Origin: Neoceratodus forsteri
Lineage: Eukaryota > Chordata > Ceratodontiformes > Ceratodontidae
Assembly: GCA_016271365.2 (NCBI GenBank)
Contig: CM028132.1
Coordinates: forward strand, 1,185,055,001-1,185,119,000
Reading direction: 5' to 3'
Length of the DNA: 64,000 bases
The translations under genes were made by a program, and so were the position numbers. The notes under the pieces were generated by a model. The model had not been told where the DNA came from. It saw only the letters and a program-made list of their open reading frames with translations, and did no database searches. How positions within the stretch are numbered: position 1 is the stretch's first letter; each line of letters begins with the position of its first letter. This document shows positions 45,840 to 55,986 of the stretch, one piece after another.

Positions 45840-46788
45840 CTAGTAATTCTCATCTAACATAAACATATAACCTTTACAGTTCTGTGCACATGCAGTATCC
45901 TTTTTTCCATAACAACAGTACAGCAAATAGTAAAGTTTAAACTCTCACATTTGGTTTTTCAACCTTCAGAATTCTCAATTCCTGATCCATATCTTGACAG
46001 AAAATCAGGATTGACATTCTCTTTCCCAGATTTGTGCATCACTATAAATCTAAATGGTTGTAGAGCCAGGTACCACCGTGTGATTCTGGAATTTTTATCC
46101 TTCATTTGGTTCAGCCAACAGAGAGGATTGTGATTTGTTACAAGTACAAAGTCATCTCCTAGTAAGTAAAACTTAAGGGACTCCATGGGCCACTTTGCCG
46201 CAAGGCATTCCTTTTCAATGCTGGAGTACCTTTTCTGTCTGTCATGCAATTTCCTACTTATATATAGAATAAGATGTTCTTTTCCATCTATATGCTGACC
46301 CAACAAGACTGCATCTAGGCATACCTCTGATGCATCTCTGTAACAGAAATTGTTTCTCAAAGTCTGGGCTTCTTAAAACAGGGCTGAACATAATGCAGCC
46401 CTAATGGCCAAAGCTTCATCACACTCTGTGGACCATTTACATTATTCAGGTACTGTTTTTGTGAGTTCAGTGAGGGAGTAGCTAACTGGGCAAAGTTGGG
46501 AACAAATCTCCAATAACCAGCTAGCCCTAAAAATAACCTGACATGCTTCTTTGTTTTAGGGACAGGGCTGTTAGCTACAGCTTCTATCTTGAAAACCTCT
46601 GGCTTGACTTCTCCATTTCCCAACACATAGCCCAAATATCTGGTTTCCTGCATGCCCTATGCACACGTTGTAGGATTAATTGTCAGATCTGCCTTTTTGA
46701 TAGACTGGATAACTGCTCATAGGTGTTCCAGGTGGCTTTTCCAGTCTGGATGGTACACCACAACATCATCCAAGTACACAGCATGGCT
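45840..46788 (-). pseudogene. G3 reverse transcriptase C-terminal part and RNase H
   Basis: At about 46740-46788 the reverse strand encodes VYLDDVVVYHPDWKSHLEHL, holding the catalytic Asp pair. 46357-46653 has RYLGYVLGNGEVKPEVFKIE and LFLGLAGYWRFVPNFAQLA. RNase H (45959-46360) has DASEVCLDAVLLGQ, EKECLAAKW and VTNHNPLCWL, where the TDH site reads TNH. The right edge is an abrupt junction with an integrase zinc finger at about 46789. I assign it to G3 because the LTR and polypurine tract follow on the left, but it could belong to G2. Confidence 0.8.
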
Positions 46789-47300
46789 CCTCCACTATGG
46801 GCAATGGAATTAGGGCAGCTTGGGTTTTCTTATCTGCCTTCCCTATTTCTTGGCACCAGTGACAAGATTGCAATACTCCTTCACCTGCTGGGTGAGATTG
46901 AAAACAGAAATTCTGGGCCAACCGCTGTGTAGTTGGTGTGATTCCCAGATGACCAGACAAGGGAACATGGTGTGCAGTCTCGAGCAACTGCTCACAGTAC
47001 TCCTGGGGAATGACAAGCTACCTGCCTATCACCCCTCCCACTGTCTTAGCATCCTGAGTATACATCAGTCCATTGTCCCAATAAACTTTATGTTTCCCCG
47101 TCACCTCCCTGTACTCCGTCAGATTCTGCCCAAGCCCTCAGCTTCTCTAGACTACGATCACTTTTCTGAGCAGCTGCAAACTCCTTACACATTCCCACAG
47201 CATGGGACAGGTCCCCTTCAGTCTCTAAACTAGGGTCCCTAGCTCTAGTGTCAGGGCACTCAGGATCACTGTAATCCCTAACCCTCTGACAATGGGTCAT
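46789..47300 (-). pseudogene. G2 integrase N-terminal zinc finger region
   Basis: The frame at 46766-46987 has HHVPLSGHLGITPTTQRLA and VLQSCHWCQEIGKAD, the His-His-Cys-Cys finger found at the start of Gypsy integrases. The frame at 47088-47300 has EFAAAQKSDRSLEKLRAWAE, the usual block ahead of it. The catalytic core is absent. Confidence 0.8.
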
Positions 47301-47935
47301 CCTCCGTAGCTGTTTGGTTAGCTGCTACTGGGGGAATTTCTACCCTCCTTTCATTAGTCTCCATATCAGGAGACACAGGCTGGGGAACCAGCCTCGCAGT
47401 GGTTTCTACAGTGGCTTCTATGGGGTCTGGGGCACCACAGTTTTCCTTTGCCACTTGGCTACGGGTAACTGCACACACCATCCCCCGGTTTGAGATTGTT
47501 GCCAAGAATTACATCATCTGCTAAAGTTTCTGCTACTGCAACCTGTTGCACAGTTCCCCATCTCACCCCAGTCTAGGAGAACATTAGCAAGTGGCAATGT
47601 TTTCTCCTCCCCAGTGAACCCCTGTACAGTTACAAATTTATTGGGTATAAGCTGACCAGTCTCTACCAGATCCCTTTACCAACTTCAGGGATTCCCCTGT
47701 GTCTCTTAACCCTTGTGTCTGTACACCATTCACAGTGACTGGGCGCATGTGTTCCCTCATGTTTACAGGTATGCTTTCAGGGACACACAAACAACCCACT
47801 TCTTTCCTAGCACCACTTTGTGTGTTCCTCGTCCTTTTGGGACACTGTCTGGCTATATGCCCAGCTTCTTTGCAAACCCAACATTTGTTTCTTTTCTCAG
47901 AAAAAAATATTTTCTTTGAAACCTGGGGCTAATCA
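47278..47935 (-). pseudogene. G2 protease region and zinc knuckle
   Basis: The knuckle at about 47865-47900 reads KCWVCKEAGHIARQCPKR, a complete CX2CX4HX4C. Leftwards, pieces include MRPVTVNGVQTQGLRDTG (a likely protease start with DTG) and FVTVQGFTGEEKTLPLANVL, then GMVCAVTRSQ at about 47470-47500, a block found after the protease in this group. Several frames are used. Confidence 0.7.
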
Positions 47936-48194
47936 GTTTCAGTGGAGGTAGTGAGGGTTTTAGCTGCCCTGAAGGCGTGCTTTTCCTTTTCTGTGCTGCC
48001 ACCCCTGCCCCTTTTGCTCTCAGGGCAGGTCTGCTCTTGGCATAGCGGTCCGAGAGTTCAGCAGCTTCCTACACTGTTTTTGGATCTCTGTCCTCCAGCC
48101 AGGTTTTCAGCTCTGCTGGGCATGCCCAAAAAAACTCCTCTAACAATACAGCATTTTCAATTTTATCTACAGAGTTTGCTTCAATTCCTTCCCA

Positions 48195-49050
48195 CTAACA
48201 GTTTAAAAACTGACGTTGTTTCATGGCTAGCTCTTCATAGCTGTTGTCAGGGCTTCTCCTGAGCTTACGGAATTTAGCTCTGTATGCTTCTGCATTTAAA
48301 TCGTACATTTTTAAAAGTGCAGTTTTAAGTTTGCTGTAATCATTACTGTCCTCATTGTCCATTTGACCCAATGCATCCTGAGCTTTCCCAGTAAGTAGTG
48401 GGGATAGCTGGAAGCTCCAGGACTCTCTAGGAATATTTGCCTGAATACAAACTTTTTCAAAGGAATTTAAAAAGCCATCCATATTCTCCTCCTCTTTAAT
48501 TCAGCTATTAATTTGGAATTTAATTTGTAACCTAGTCCTGTAGTTCCAGTTAAACCCAAGCCACTTACCTGTGCTGGTGCTGGGGTTTGGAGTCATAGCT
48601 TCTCCAGTTCATGTTGCCTCTGGCGCTCACGCTCTTCATGGTCAGCCTCTCACTGTTCAAGCTCCGATTCTCGCTGCTCTCACTCCCTTTTCTCCTCTGC
48701 GGCTTGCTGCTCTCGTCTCTCTTCTTTCTGGAACGCCAGCTCCATCCTCCGCAACTCCATCTGTAGCCTGATTGCTTCCGGCTCCAGAATGCTGGTGACC
48801 TTCCCCTGCTGCTGTGGCCCTTGGCTTGCACTGTCCCTGCTGTCCTCCTCTGGATCCGGACACTGCACTGGACTCTGGCCCTCCACTCCCAAGGTTTGGT
48901 CCTTTTCAGTCACAGACTATGACTTGAGGCTCTGGGCATCTGCTGCCATCAGAGCACCCTTGACGCTCTGCTTGTTGGCTTTCCCTCATACTGGCCCTTC
49001 TGTCCTGGCACAACTGCCTCAAGTAGTCTGAGTGTACCGCTGTAGTTGGA
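48195..49050 (-). pseudogene. G2 gag with SCAN-like domain
   Basis: The frame at 48195-48482 has MDGFLNSFEKVCIQANIPRE, LSPLLTGKAQDALGQM, LKMYDLNAEAYRAKFRKL and ELAMKQRQFL, the helical order of SCAN-related gag proteins. Upstream, 48680-48913 is rich in Glu, Arg and Gln (QMELRRMELAFQKEERREQQ) and looks like a coiled coil. A stop after RQFLNC and a frame break before MDGF disable it. Confidence 0.75.
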
Positions 49051-49978
49051 AGCCATCTTCTTCCCTAACTATGGCTACTCTATCTTGCACTTTAGAAAAA
49101 ATTAAAACGGGTAGAAACTTTGACTCTAAGCAAAATGATATAGCTCTGTTTACATTTTTAAAAATAAATCACTGCCTTATTTTGCAAGTGAGCTGTACAG
49201 TATTAAGCTGACTCATTGAACTATTAAAGCTTGTGTTACCAATACTTTATTGCACTGCTGCCAACCAAATCTTTTACAAACGCACTCCACAGGTCAGGCC
49301 CTCTGTTCCCACAGTGACAACCTCAGAGTGCAATAGTGTGAACAGGTAACAAACAGGGTAACCCTCCTGTCTGCTTTGGGTCCAAATCACCTTTAGCTTT
49401 GGGTTCTGGAGGGATTTAAACTGTGAACCTTATGCTAGCATACCCAATGTACAGTCTCAGATATGTACCCTCATTGGGACTGCAGTACAATCTTTCACCA
49501 GGGGCACCCAACCAGGGATCCAGAATGAAACCTTAAAACTCTACAAGAGATCTTAGGTATATTCTTACCTTATTATACAAGCTCAGCACACAATCAAGCT
49601 TTTTAACAGCTGTCAGACTTAACCACCTATACATCACATGCAAAAAGAAAGGAGAAGACACCCAGGCAACATTTGAAAAAAATGGTTATTTACTAAAAAT
49701 ATGATGAAAAGGTAAAATTAAACACAGAATAATATATCATACAGCATACAATCATGTAAAATAAACAGGAAGTTACAGACAAAACACTCCTACCACAAAG
49801 ACTTAATTTCTTTCTAAGTATTGCCTTTCTAAGCGAGTTTAAGTAAGACAGAACTTTCTGTCTCAGATCCCAAGATGGTATGTCACATATTCTGATGAAA
49901 AACACAAATCCAGGCGCTCACCACCACAAAAGAACTGGTCCAAGAGAGAGAAACATTTTAAAAAGTTTATTCAATCAC

Positions 49979-50018
49979 CTGATGCGTTTCTGGTCCCACT
50001 GGACCCTTTATCAAAGGC
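49979..50018 (-). ncRNA. Hammerhead-ribozyme-like motif, left arm
   Basis: The reverse strand reads TTTGATAAAGGGTCCAGTGG, then GACCAGAAACGCATC. The hairpin GGTCC/GGACC would be stem II and AGAAAC the second core strand. The last core element is changed here (CATC where the right arm has CGTC). Penelope-like elements are known to carry hammerhead ribozymes in such positions. The function of this copy is unlikely. Confidence 0.4.
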
Positions 50019-50172
50019 TAAATAAAGCAAAGAAGCATGCATATATATATATATATAAAACCATACAATGAAACACATGACAAATTACATCAGTTAAAAA
50101 AGTACCAATAGGATTTGACTAACAGTGAAGCAGTACTAAATTTCTGTATGAGGTTTAATTTATTTAACAGGC

Positions 50173-50293
50173 ATAGATACATAGACAGTGTCGGCAGATA
50201 AGGGCCTATGGCCCACCCAGTCTGCCCATTTGAGCTTGTAAGTTATAGATACATAGATAGTGTCGGCAGATAAGGGCCTATGGCCCACCCAGT
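50173..50293 (-). mobile_element. CR1 3'-tail insertion, duplicated, in the left Penelope arm
   Basis: Two near-identical units (50173-50243 and 50244-50293) read on the reverse strand as GGGTGGGCCATAGGCCCTTA ... ATGTATCTAT, the CR1 3' end. AGGC flanks both sides (50169-50172 and 50294-50297). The right arm lacks the insertion and shows the undisturbed site, GAACAGGCAAAG on the reverse strand. Confidence 0.8.
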
Positions 50294-50739
50294 AGGCAAA
50301 GTCTATCACTTTAAAAAACACTCAAATAAAACAAATAAAGAAGAGCAGCAGTGATAAATAACAATCATTCAACAATGAAAGGCAGTATTAAATCAAATGC
50401 ATCTAATAGATATACCACATTTATAACATAAATCAAACAAAAGAAAAGAAATTGGGATTTGATTGAGTTCTCTCAATGACTAACGTCTTTCTTCTAGAAA
50501 AGGTTTTAAATCAAAATTACCATTTAACCCAGGGTTAACAGTTGCTTTCAACTGCAAAATCCAAAAAGCTTCTCTCTTATGGATAAGATTTCTATAATTG
50601 CCCCCCCTTAGGTTTTCGAGACACATCAACGAGCTATAGGAAGGGAAGATCCATTATATGCTACGGCAGCACATATTTCAGCATGTAAAAATGATAACTG
50701 TATACATTCTTTTAAGTATATGGCCACTGACAAAGTGTC

Positions 50740-50882
50740 TCGAAAACCTGGGGGAGGGGCGCAATTATAGAAATCTTATCCATAAGAGAGAAGCTTTTTG
50801 GATTTTGCAGTTGAAAGTAACTATTAACCCTGGGCTAAATGGTAATTTTGATTTAACACCTTTTCTAGAAGAAAGACGTTAG
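50740..50882 (+). pseudogene. Penelope-like GIY-YIG protein, C-terminal end
   Basis: The frame includes GEGRNYRNLIHKREAFWILQ and INPGLNGNFDLTPFL, then a stop. This matches the block '...E.yWI..L.T..P.GLN..(F/I)D...FL' that ends Penelope-type polyproteins after the GIY-YIG endonuclease. Nothing upstream of it is left. The inverted copy on the left arm (about 50505-50630, -) encodes the same residues with a shift. Confidence 0.65.
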
Positions 50883-51216
50883 TCATTGAGAGAACTCAAT
50901 CAAATCCCAATTTCTTTTCTTTTGGATTTCTATTATAAATGGGGTATATCTATTAGATGCATTTGATTTAATACTGCCTTTCATTGTTGAATGATTGTTA
51001 TTTATCACTGCTGCTCTTCTTTATTTGTTTTATTTGAGTGTTTTTAAAGTGATAGACTTTGCCTGTTCGATAAATTAAACCTCATACAGAAATTTAGTAT
51101 TGCTTCATTGTTAGTCAAATCCTATTGATACTTTTTTAATTGATGTAATTTGTCATGTGTTTCATTGTACGGTTATATATATATATGTATGTATGTGCTT
51201 CTTTGCTTTATTTAGC

Positions 51217-51252
51217 CTTTGATAAAGGGTCCAGTGGGACCAGAAACGCGTC
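51217..51252 (+). ncRNA. Hammerhead-ribozyme-like motif, right arm
   Basis: TTGATAA stands where the core strand CTGATGA is expected, followed by A, a GGGTCC-AGTG-GGACC hairpin (stem II), GAAAC and GCGTC (short stem III and cleavage triplet). The C-to-T and G-to-A changes in the core fall at positions that pair with each other in the hammerhead fold (3 and 8), so they could compensate. Stem I pairing is weak. The position in the terminal region of a Penelope-like element fits the family. Confidence 0.5.
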
Positions 51253-51927
51253 AAGCGACTGAACAAACTTTTTAAAATGTTTCTTTCTCTTGGACCAGTT
51301 CTTTTGTGGTGGTGAGTGCCTGGATTTGTGTTTTTCATTTTAAAGTTTTCCATGGCACCCCGTCCTAGTGTGAGCTCTTTTTGGTTTTGTGTATGTCACA
51401 TATTCCCTAGATACAGGATTCATTTCACTCCATCTCCCCACCCTCTTTTGGTGAGTCAGCTAGCTCCTCCTTTTAGAATTAATTCTAACATAATTTCTAC
51501 CAGGAGGTATTATTAATTAATGGTAACATCAGAAAAAAAACATTTGCTAAATATGACATTCTTTAATCAAACATTTCTCTTTGAACTTAACAATCCTACC
51601 ATTTGTCACTATTTCTTGATTGCATGTTAAATTTTGAGAGGAACCTACCAAATTACTCTTCATCCTGTTACATCATAAACTTTATGTTTGGGCTCAACTT
51701 CAAAAGCCTGGGCAGGTCATAACAAGGTAATAAAATGCCCTTTGTAAGAAAGTCAGTTAATTAACTGGTTCCCCTGGTCAGTTTAATTACATCCTGTAGT
51801 TCCAGCTACTGACCTTTAAAGGTACAGGCCAAGTCTGCTAACTTGTGTGAGACAATTTCATACACAGACCAGTTATTTATGATATAAATATCATACAAGT
51901 AACCAGAAGCAGGGGTAGAGCGTCACA

Positions 51928-52110
51928 CTTGGCACTTCCCAGTCTGTCCACCAAATCATCTATTCTGGGCATAGGATAACTGTCAAATTCTGACACTTGT
52001 TTAAGTTTCCTAAAATCAAGGCAGATTCACACACTCCCTTCTTTTTTGTTTACAATCACCATTAGTGATGACCAAGCACTTCTCGACTTTTCTATGATAC
52101 CCAATTCTTT
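51928..52110 (-). pseudogene. G3 reverse transcriptase, N-terminal fragment
   Basis: Reverse translation gives IKELGIIEKSRSAWSSLMV, VNKKEGSV and, after a shift, LDFRKLKQVSEFDSYPMPR and IDDLVDRLGSAK, the fingers and start of the palm of a Gypsy polymerase. It is cut by the LTR of G2 just before the first catalytic Asp. It follows the integrase, confirming the Gmr1 gene order. Confidence 0.8.
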
Positions 52111-52439
52111 AATATTTTTGTATTTCCTTAACCACATCTGCTCTTAACCGCTCTGCTAATCTGTATGTCTTTTGTCTAATAGGGCGAGCATTCCCTGTCA
52201 CTGTTACGTGCTCGACACCTTTTGCTCGGCCTGGTACTGTGGTAAAAGTACTATTAAATGTCTTTAGCAAGTTTAAATGTCTGCGGTTTGTTTGGAGGTT
52301 AAGGAAACATTCACCTTTACAGCATCAGCAGTTACAGTTTGTTCTAGTCTATCATAAGCTACATTAATATCTTCTTTTTCAGTTTCTGGTAAAACTAGCA
52401 AAACAGCTTTTGGTGTTTTTTCAACCCATTTCTTGAGGA

Positions 52440-53633
52440 GGTTAGCATGGAATATCCTTGTAGGATTTTTCCTATTAGCTGTCTAAATCTCACAGTTAAT
52501 TGTGCCAGTATGTCTAAGCCCTTTATAAGGGCCCTGCCACTTCAGTAACAATTTATTTTCTGTAGTGGGTAACAGTAATGAACCTTTTCACCTGGCTCAA
52601 AACGTTTTTTACCCCATGGTCATAGTACACCTTCTGTTGGTTTTGGGCCTCTTCTTGATTGCTATGGGCGATTTCAACATATTTTGACAGCTTGTTTCTT
52701 AGGGCACACATATAAGATGTAATAGATTGTTTCTGATGGGGGTTATCTTCCCAAGTTGCTTTTACTACATCTAGTGGCCCTCTAGGTTGTCTACCATACA
52801 GCATTTCAAATAATGAAAAACCTGTAGATGCCGTGGCGCTTCTCTGAAAGCAAAAAAGTAGGCAAGGCAAGTAATGAGTCCAGTCTTCCCCTACCCCCTT
52901 TTACAAACCTTTTTAACATGTATTTTAGGGTTTGACTAAAATGCTCAACAAGACCATCTGTCTGAGGGTGATAAAGGAAGGTTTATGGCAGTGATACCTA
53001 ATAGTCGGTACAGCTCCTTCAGTAATGCAGCACCAAAATGACTACCCTGATCAGTAATAATCTCTTTCGGTATGCCCACCCTGCTGGAAATTTTGGCAAG
53101 CTCTGCTGCAATGTTTGGGGGTGTGACAGAACACATAGGAACAGCCTCTGGGTATCGAGTAGCATAGTCACATACTACCAAAATAAACTGATTTCTCTTT
53201 TTATTTTGTCTAAGGGGCCAACCACATCCATTGCAATTCTCTCAAATGTCACATCTATCAAGAGTAGGGGCACCTTGTCTTTTTTAGTCACTGGGGCTAC
53301 TTTCTGACACTCAGCACAAGAACTGCAATAGATAGCAACATCTTCATGAATTCCTGGCCAGTAAAATCTGTACAGCAGTCTGGCAAGGGTGCAGTCTCTA
53401 CCTAAATGACCAGCCATAGGACTATCATGTGCTACCTGTAACAACTCAGATCTATACTTTTTGTGGTATAACCAGTTGTTCTGTCTGGTCCTGTGTCTGA
53501 GGTTTAACCCAAACTCTGTACAGTTGCCCATTACATTTTTTTTAAACATAGGTTCACCCTGTTTTGTTTCACCCCCAGCTGCTTGAAATAACCCTGGAGA
53601 GAACATTGTTAGCTTGTTCTGAAAGAAAATCAT
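52440..53633 (-). pseudogene. G3 integrase
   Basis: The zinc finger lies at 53175-53633 (HDSPMAGHLGRDCTLARLL and CSSCAECQKVAP). The core runs from AMDVVGPLDK through FILVVCDYATRYPEAVPM (first Asp) and ITDQGSHFGAALLKELYRLL (second Asp), with TGFSLFEMLYGRQPRGPLDV after the Glu region, which is shifted. The C-terminal domain at about 52440-52560 includes LLLKWQGPYKGLR. In-frame stops and shifts abound. It sits upstream of the polymerase. Confidence 0.9.
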
Positions 53634-53718
53634 AATCAGTGATCAGTTTAGTTTCAGCATTTTCATATGTTAATCCTTTATGTCCTTCAGTCTTTTGCTG
53701 CCACTGTTTCTTCAGGTG

Positions 53719-54260
53719 TCATCTTTCTTTCCTGGATTTCTGGATCTTGGAGTTGTGCTCAAACAAGTCAGAATCAAAATCAGTGAAAGGAAAAGAGTCT
53801 CCACCATCTGAGATTTTCTTTGCCTGAGTTCTTGTCACCACAGCTGTTGAAACATCAGGATTTACTCCTGCTTTGATTAACTCAGTAAATCCTGGAAAGT
53901 AATTTCCAATAATCACAGGTACAGGTAACTTAGGTACTACCCCCACTTTCATTTGGTGTGACATGCCATTAAAGTCAAGGTCCCTTGGCTGGTGGGATAG
54001 TATTAGTGTCCCTGTGGATGCAGATGACACCAGTATCTGGTCCTTTTGGACATTGTTTTCCAGCACTTCAATATGCACTAGGGTCTGTTTGCTTCCGAAT
54101 CTATAAGTCCATTCACAGTCTTATCTCCCACCTTCACATCAGTTAAGTACTTGCCCCAGTTTGCTAAAGACAAATCTGCTCCAGTGTCACTCTTCTTACC
54201 ACAGCAATGTCTTGCAATATGACCTCGCTTATTACAGTTATGGCAAATAAAGTCTTTGGA
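53719..54260 (-). pseudogene. G3 zinc knuckle and protease
   Basis: At about 54205-54260 reverse translation gives FICHNCNKRGHIARHCCGKK, a CX2CX4HX4C knuckle, followed by SDTGADLSLANWGKYL, whose DTGA is the aspartic protease active site. The frame at 53719-54078 supplies the rest (MKVGVVPKLPVPVIIGNYF). The active-site part and the C-terminal part are in different frames. Confidence 0.8.
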
Positions 54261-54405
54261 CGCAGATTTGTTACCCCCACTAGAGTTCTTATCAAACTTG
54301 GAGTTTAAATGGGAAAAAGAATGTCTTACCAGTGCTTGGCTGTTACATTGCTGCTATGACATCTATCTGGCCACTTGGTAGTCTTCAGCCAAAGAAACAG
54401 CCTTT

Positions 54406-55222
54406 TCACCACTTTCTGGTCAGTGTTCTTTCACTCAAAGCTGCTAAATCTACTGGCAGGATGTTGATGAATTGCTCCATTACAAATGTGTCGATGATCT
54501 GTGGGACTGTTTTGCCCTCTGGTTGGAGCCATTTTATCAAGAGTTCTCTGAGTAGGGTGAAGGCTTCTTGAGGATTGTTGACTGAGTTGTACTTCAGAGA
54601 CCAAAATCTCTGCCTGTAGGTCTCTCTGGAGATGTCATACCTTTTCAGGATTTCGCTTTTCACCAGCCATAGTTTTCTGACTGTACAGTGTCCATATTGC
54701 TGTAAGCAAGTTTGGTTTTCCTACCAAGTAAGATACCACTCTAACTCCCAATGCTGCTTTGGCCACTGGCAGCTGTGGCAACCCTTTCAAAGTTGTCAGG
54801 CATGCTTTGTTATCATCGGAGGGACACAGCGTTGTAAGTTTAATGTATTTCAAGTTGTCTGTGTCCTATTGCTCATCTGGATCTGTGCCAGATCCTCTGC
54901 CTTTGATAGCTTGCAAGGCATCCAGCCACCACTGTTCCTGTCGCTGCAGCTCCTCTTTTCTCTGCTGTTTCGAGGTTGTTGCATTTCTTCTTTTCTCTAT
55001 TTCTCCATCTCTTTTTGTTGTAAAGCCCACCATTTGAAAAAGGCAGTCAGGCTTTCAGGTTCTGTCACTACCTGTTCTTTTTCTATAACTGGTGCTAGCT
55101 GTACAGTCTTAGCTTGGACTTCTGTCTCTGCTAGTTTGCTGCTGTTCTCCTGGTTACCACTCCTGGACTTGCTGCTGCAGAATCCATACCTTTCTTCTAT
55201 GCTTCCCTGGTACCAAGTCTAG
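54406..55222 (-). pseudogene. G3 gag with SCAN-like domain
   Basis: 54635-54853 has LPQLPVAKAALGVRVVSYLV. 54406-54663 has ILKRYDISRETYRQRFWSL, NPQEAFTLLRELLIKWLQPE and FVMEQFINILPVDL, closely following the helices of SCAN domains. Further upstream, to about 55222, is a charged region with coiled-coil-like composition. Vertebrate SCAN domains are thought to descend from gag of Gmr1-like elements, which this copy illustrates. Confidence 0.82.
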
Positions 55223-55265
55223 TACTCACACACAAAACTCCTGGCTTAGAGTATGCACAGCGTAA

Positions 55266-55284
55266 ATCCCACTCTAACACCATC
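55266..55284 (-). other. G3 primer-binding site, tRNA-Leu-like
   Basis: Two bases inside the 5' LTR, the reverse strand reads TGGTGTTAGAGTGGGAT, close to the complement of the 3' end of tRNA-Leu (TGGTGTCAGAAGTGGGAT). Confidence 0.75.
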
Positions 55285-55986
55285 TGTCCTCAAGGCACAG
55301 GTCAGGAAGCATAGGAAAACCAGGAGCAGTTGTAAAATTCGTAACAAGAGTTTTATTAATAACAGTAAAATAAAAAAAATAAAATTGTTCAATATAACTA
55401 TTTACAAAGGCAGTATAAACAGAGAAAGTCCATCTGGTTTCTTCTCAATTTCCAATCTACTCTCTCAGTCTCTGTGTCTCTCTTCTGCAAAATATTGTAG
55501 CTCTTTTTATAAGTCTGTGCGGGAGCTCGTTAAGAAAAATAGCATGCTTCTCACACAGTGTTCCTGTAAGTTTCAACAAGTGCAGCAAAAGAACACTGAG
55601 ACCCAAACTGACCTCTTGCTTACAGCTTCTAGAGAGTTTGCAAACAGGTTAACCCCTGAGTTCCAAACAGCTTTTTGCAATCATGTCAATGGTATAACTA
55701 TATACATTTCAACAGTATAACTATATACACTTTTAAACAAAGGGATCCCAGTATCAGTTACATTTTCACATAATGATTCACATATATTTTATACCAGCAC
55801 ATATGCAAGGGGAAGAAAAGACAGAACAGCAAGTTGGGGTGATCATGTCCTAGGTCTCATAGAGAAAATCTGGTTTCTTGCAACCAGACAGACAAGAGAC
55901 AGAAAGAAGAGAATAGAACAGCTCCTTGCATTTAAACTCTTTCTGCATAACAAGTGGGACAGAGCCATATTCAACCCTGTCACACA
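55285..55986 (-). repeat. G3 5' LTR
   Basis: On the + strand it begins TGTCCTCAAGGC and ends CCCTGTCACACA. Copies occur at 41390-44132 (interrupted) and 63055-63732 (solo). The following CATCC matches the five bases to the left of the other LTR. Confidence 0.88.

Larger units (their letters stand above)
49893..51390. mobile_element. Inverted pair of Penelope-like 3' ends with a 15-bp target duplication
   Basis: GTATGTCACATATTC occurs at 49878-49892 and again at 51391-51405. Between them are two arms of about 650-700 bases, nearly identical inverted copies, around a spacer of about 115 bases (about 50630-50745). The right arm is forward and encodes the C-terminal end of a Penelope-type GIY-YIG protein, and the left arm is its inverted copy. 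Both arms carry a hammerhead-like motif near the ends. The right arm extends about 55 bases further than the left. Such 5' inversion is known in elements that prime on target DNA. Confidence 0.75.
46789..51927 (-). mobile_element. Second Gmr1-like Gypsy element (G2), truncated, inserted in the RT of G3
   Basis: From right to left on the reverse strand: an LTR (about 49150-49892 and 51391-51927, split by a Penelope-like insertion), gag with a SCAN-like fold (48195-48913), zinc knuckle, protease, and the integrase zinc finger, which stops at about 46789. The outer LTR edge is TGTGACGCTC (reverse strand, 51927). The integrase core, polymerase and 3' LTR are missing, which fits a single deletion that also removed the middle of the G3 polymerase. 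Confidence 0.75.
49150..51927 (-). repeat. G2 5' LTR, split by a Penelope-like insertion
   Basis: The outer edge at 51927 (+ strand GCGTCACA) abuts the G3 polymerase. The inner edge, near 49100-49200, is not clear because no convincing primer-binding site is visible. A reverse-strand AATAAAG lies near 49243. Sequence is continuous across the insertion when 49893-51405 is removed. Confidence 0.55.
41390..55986 (-). mobile_element. Gmr1-like Ty3/Gypsy element G3 with nested insertions
   Basis: LTRs at 41390-44132 (3', carrying a CR1 insertion) and 55285-55986 (5') are flanked by the same five bases, CATCC, at 41385-41389 and 55987-55991. From right to left the reverse strand has a tRNA-Leu-like primer-binding site, SCAN-like gag, zinc knuckle, protease, integrase, the start of reverse transcriptase, then after the nested elements the YLDD part and RNase H, and a polypurine tract. 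Integrase before reverse transcriptase is the hallmark of Gmr1-like elements. Nested inside are a CR1, a solo LTR, a second Gmr1-like element and a Penelope-like foldback. Confidence 0.85.

Noticed and set aside
49893..49900. CTGATGA at the left edge of the Penelope-like foldback as a hammerhead core
   Set aside because: No stem II hairpin and no GAAA strand follow at the right distance. The better candidate is at 49979-50018 on the other strand.
50173..50293. A tandem repeat resembling a small CRISPR array
   Set aside because: There are only two units, they are CR1 3' ends, and the genome is eukaryotic.
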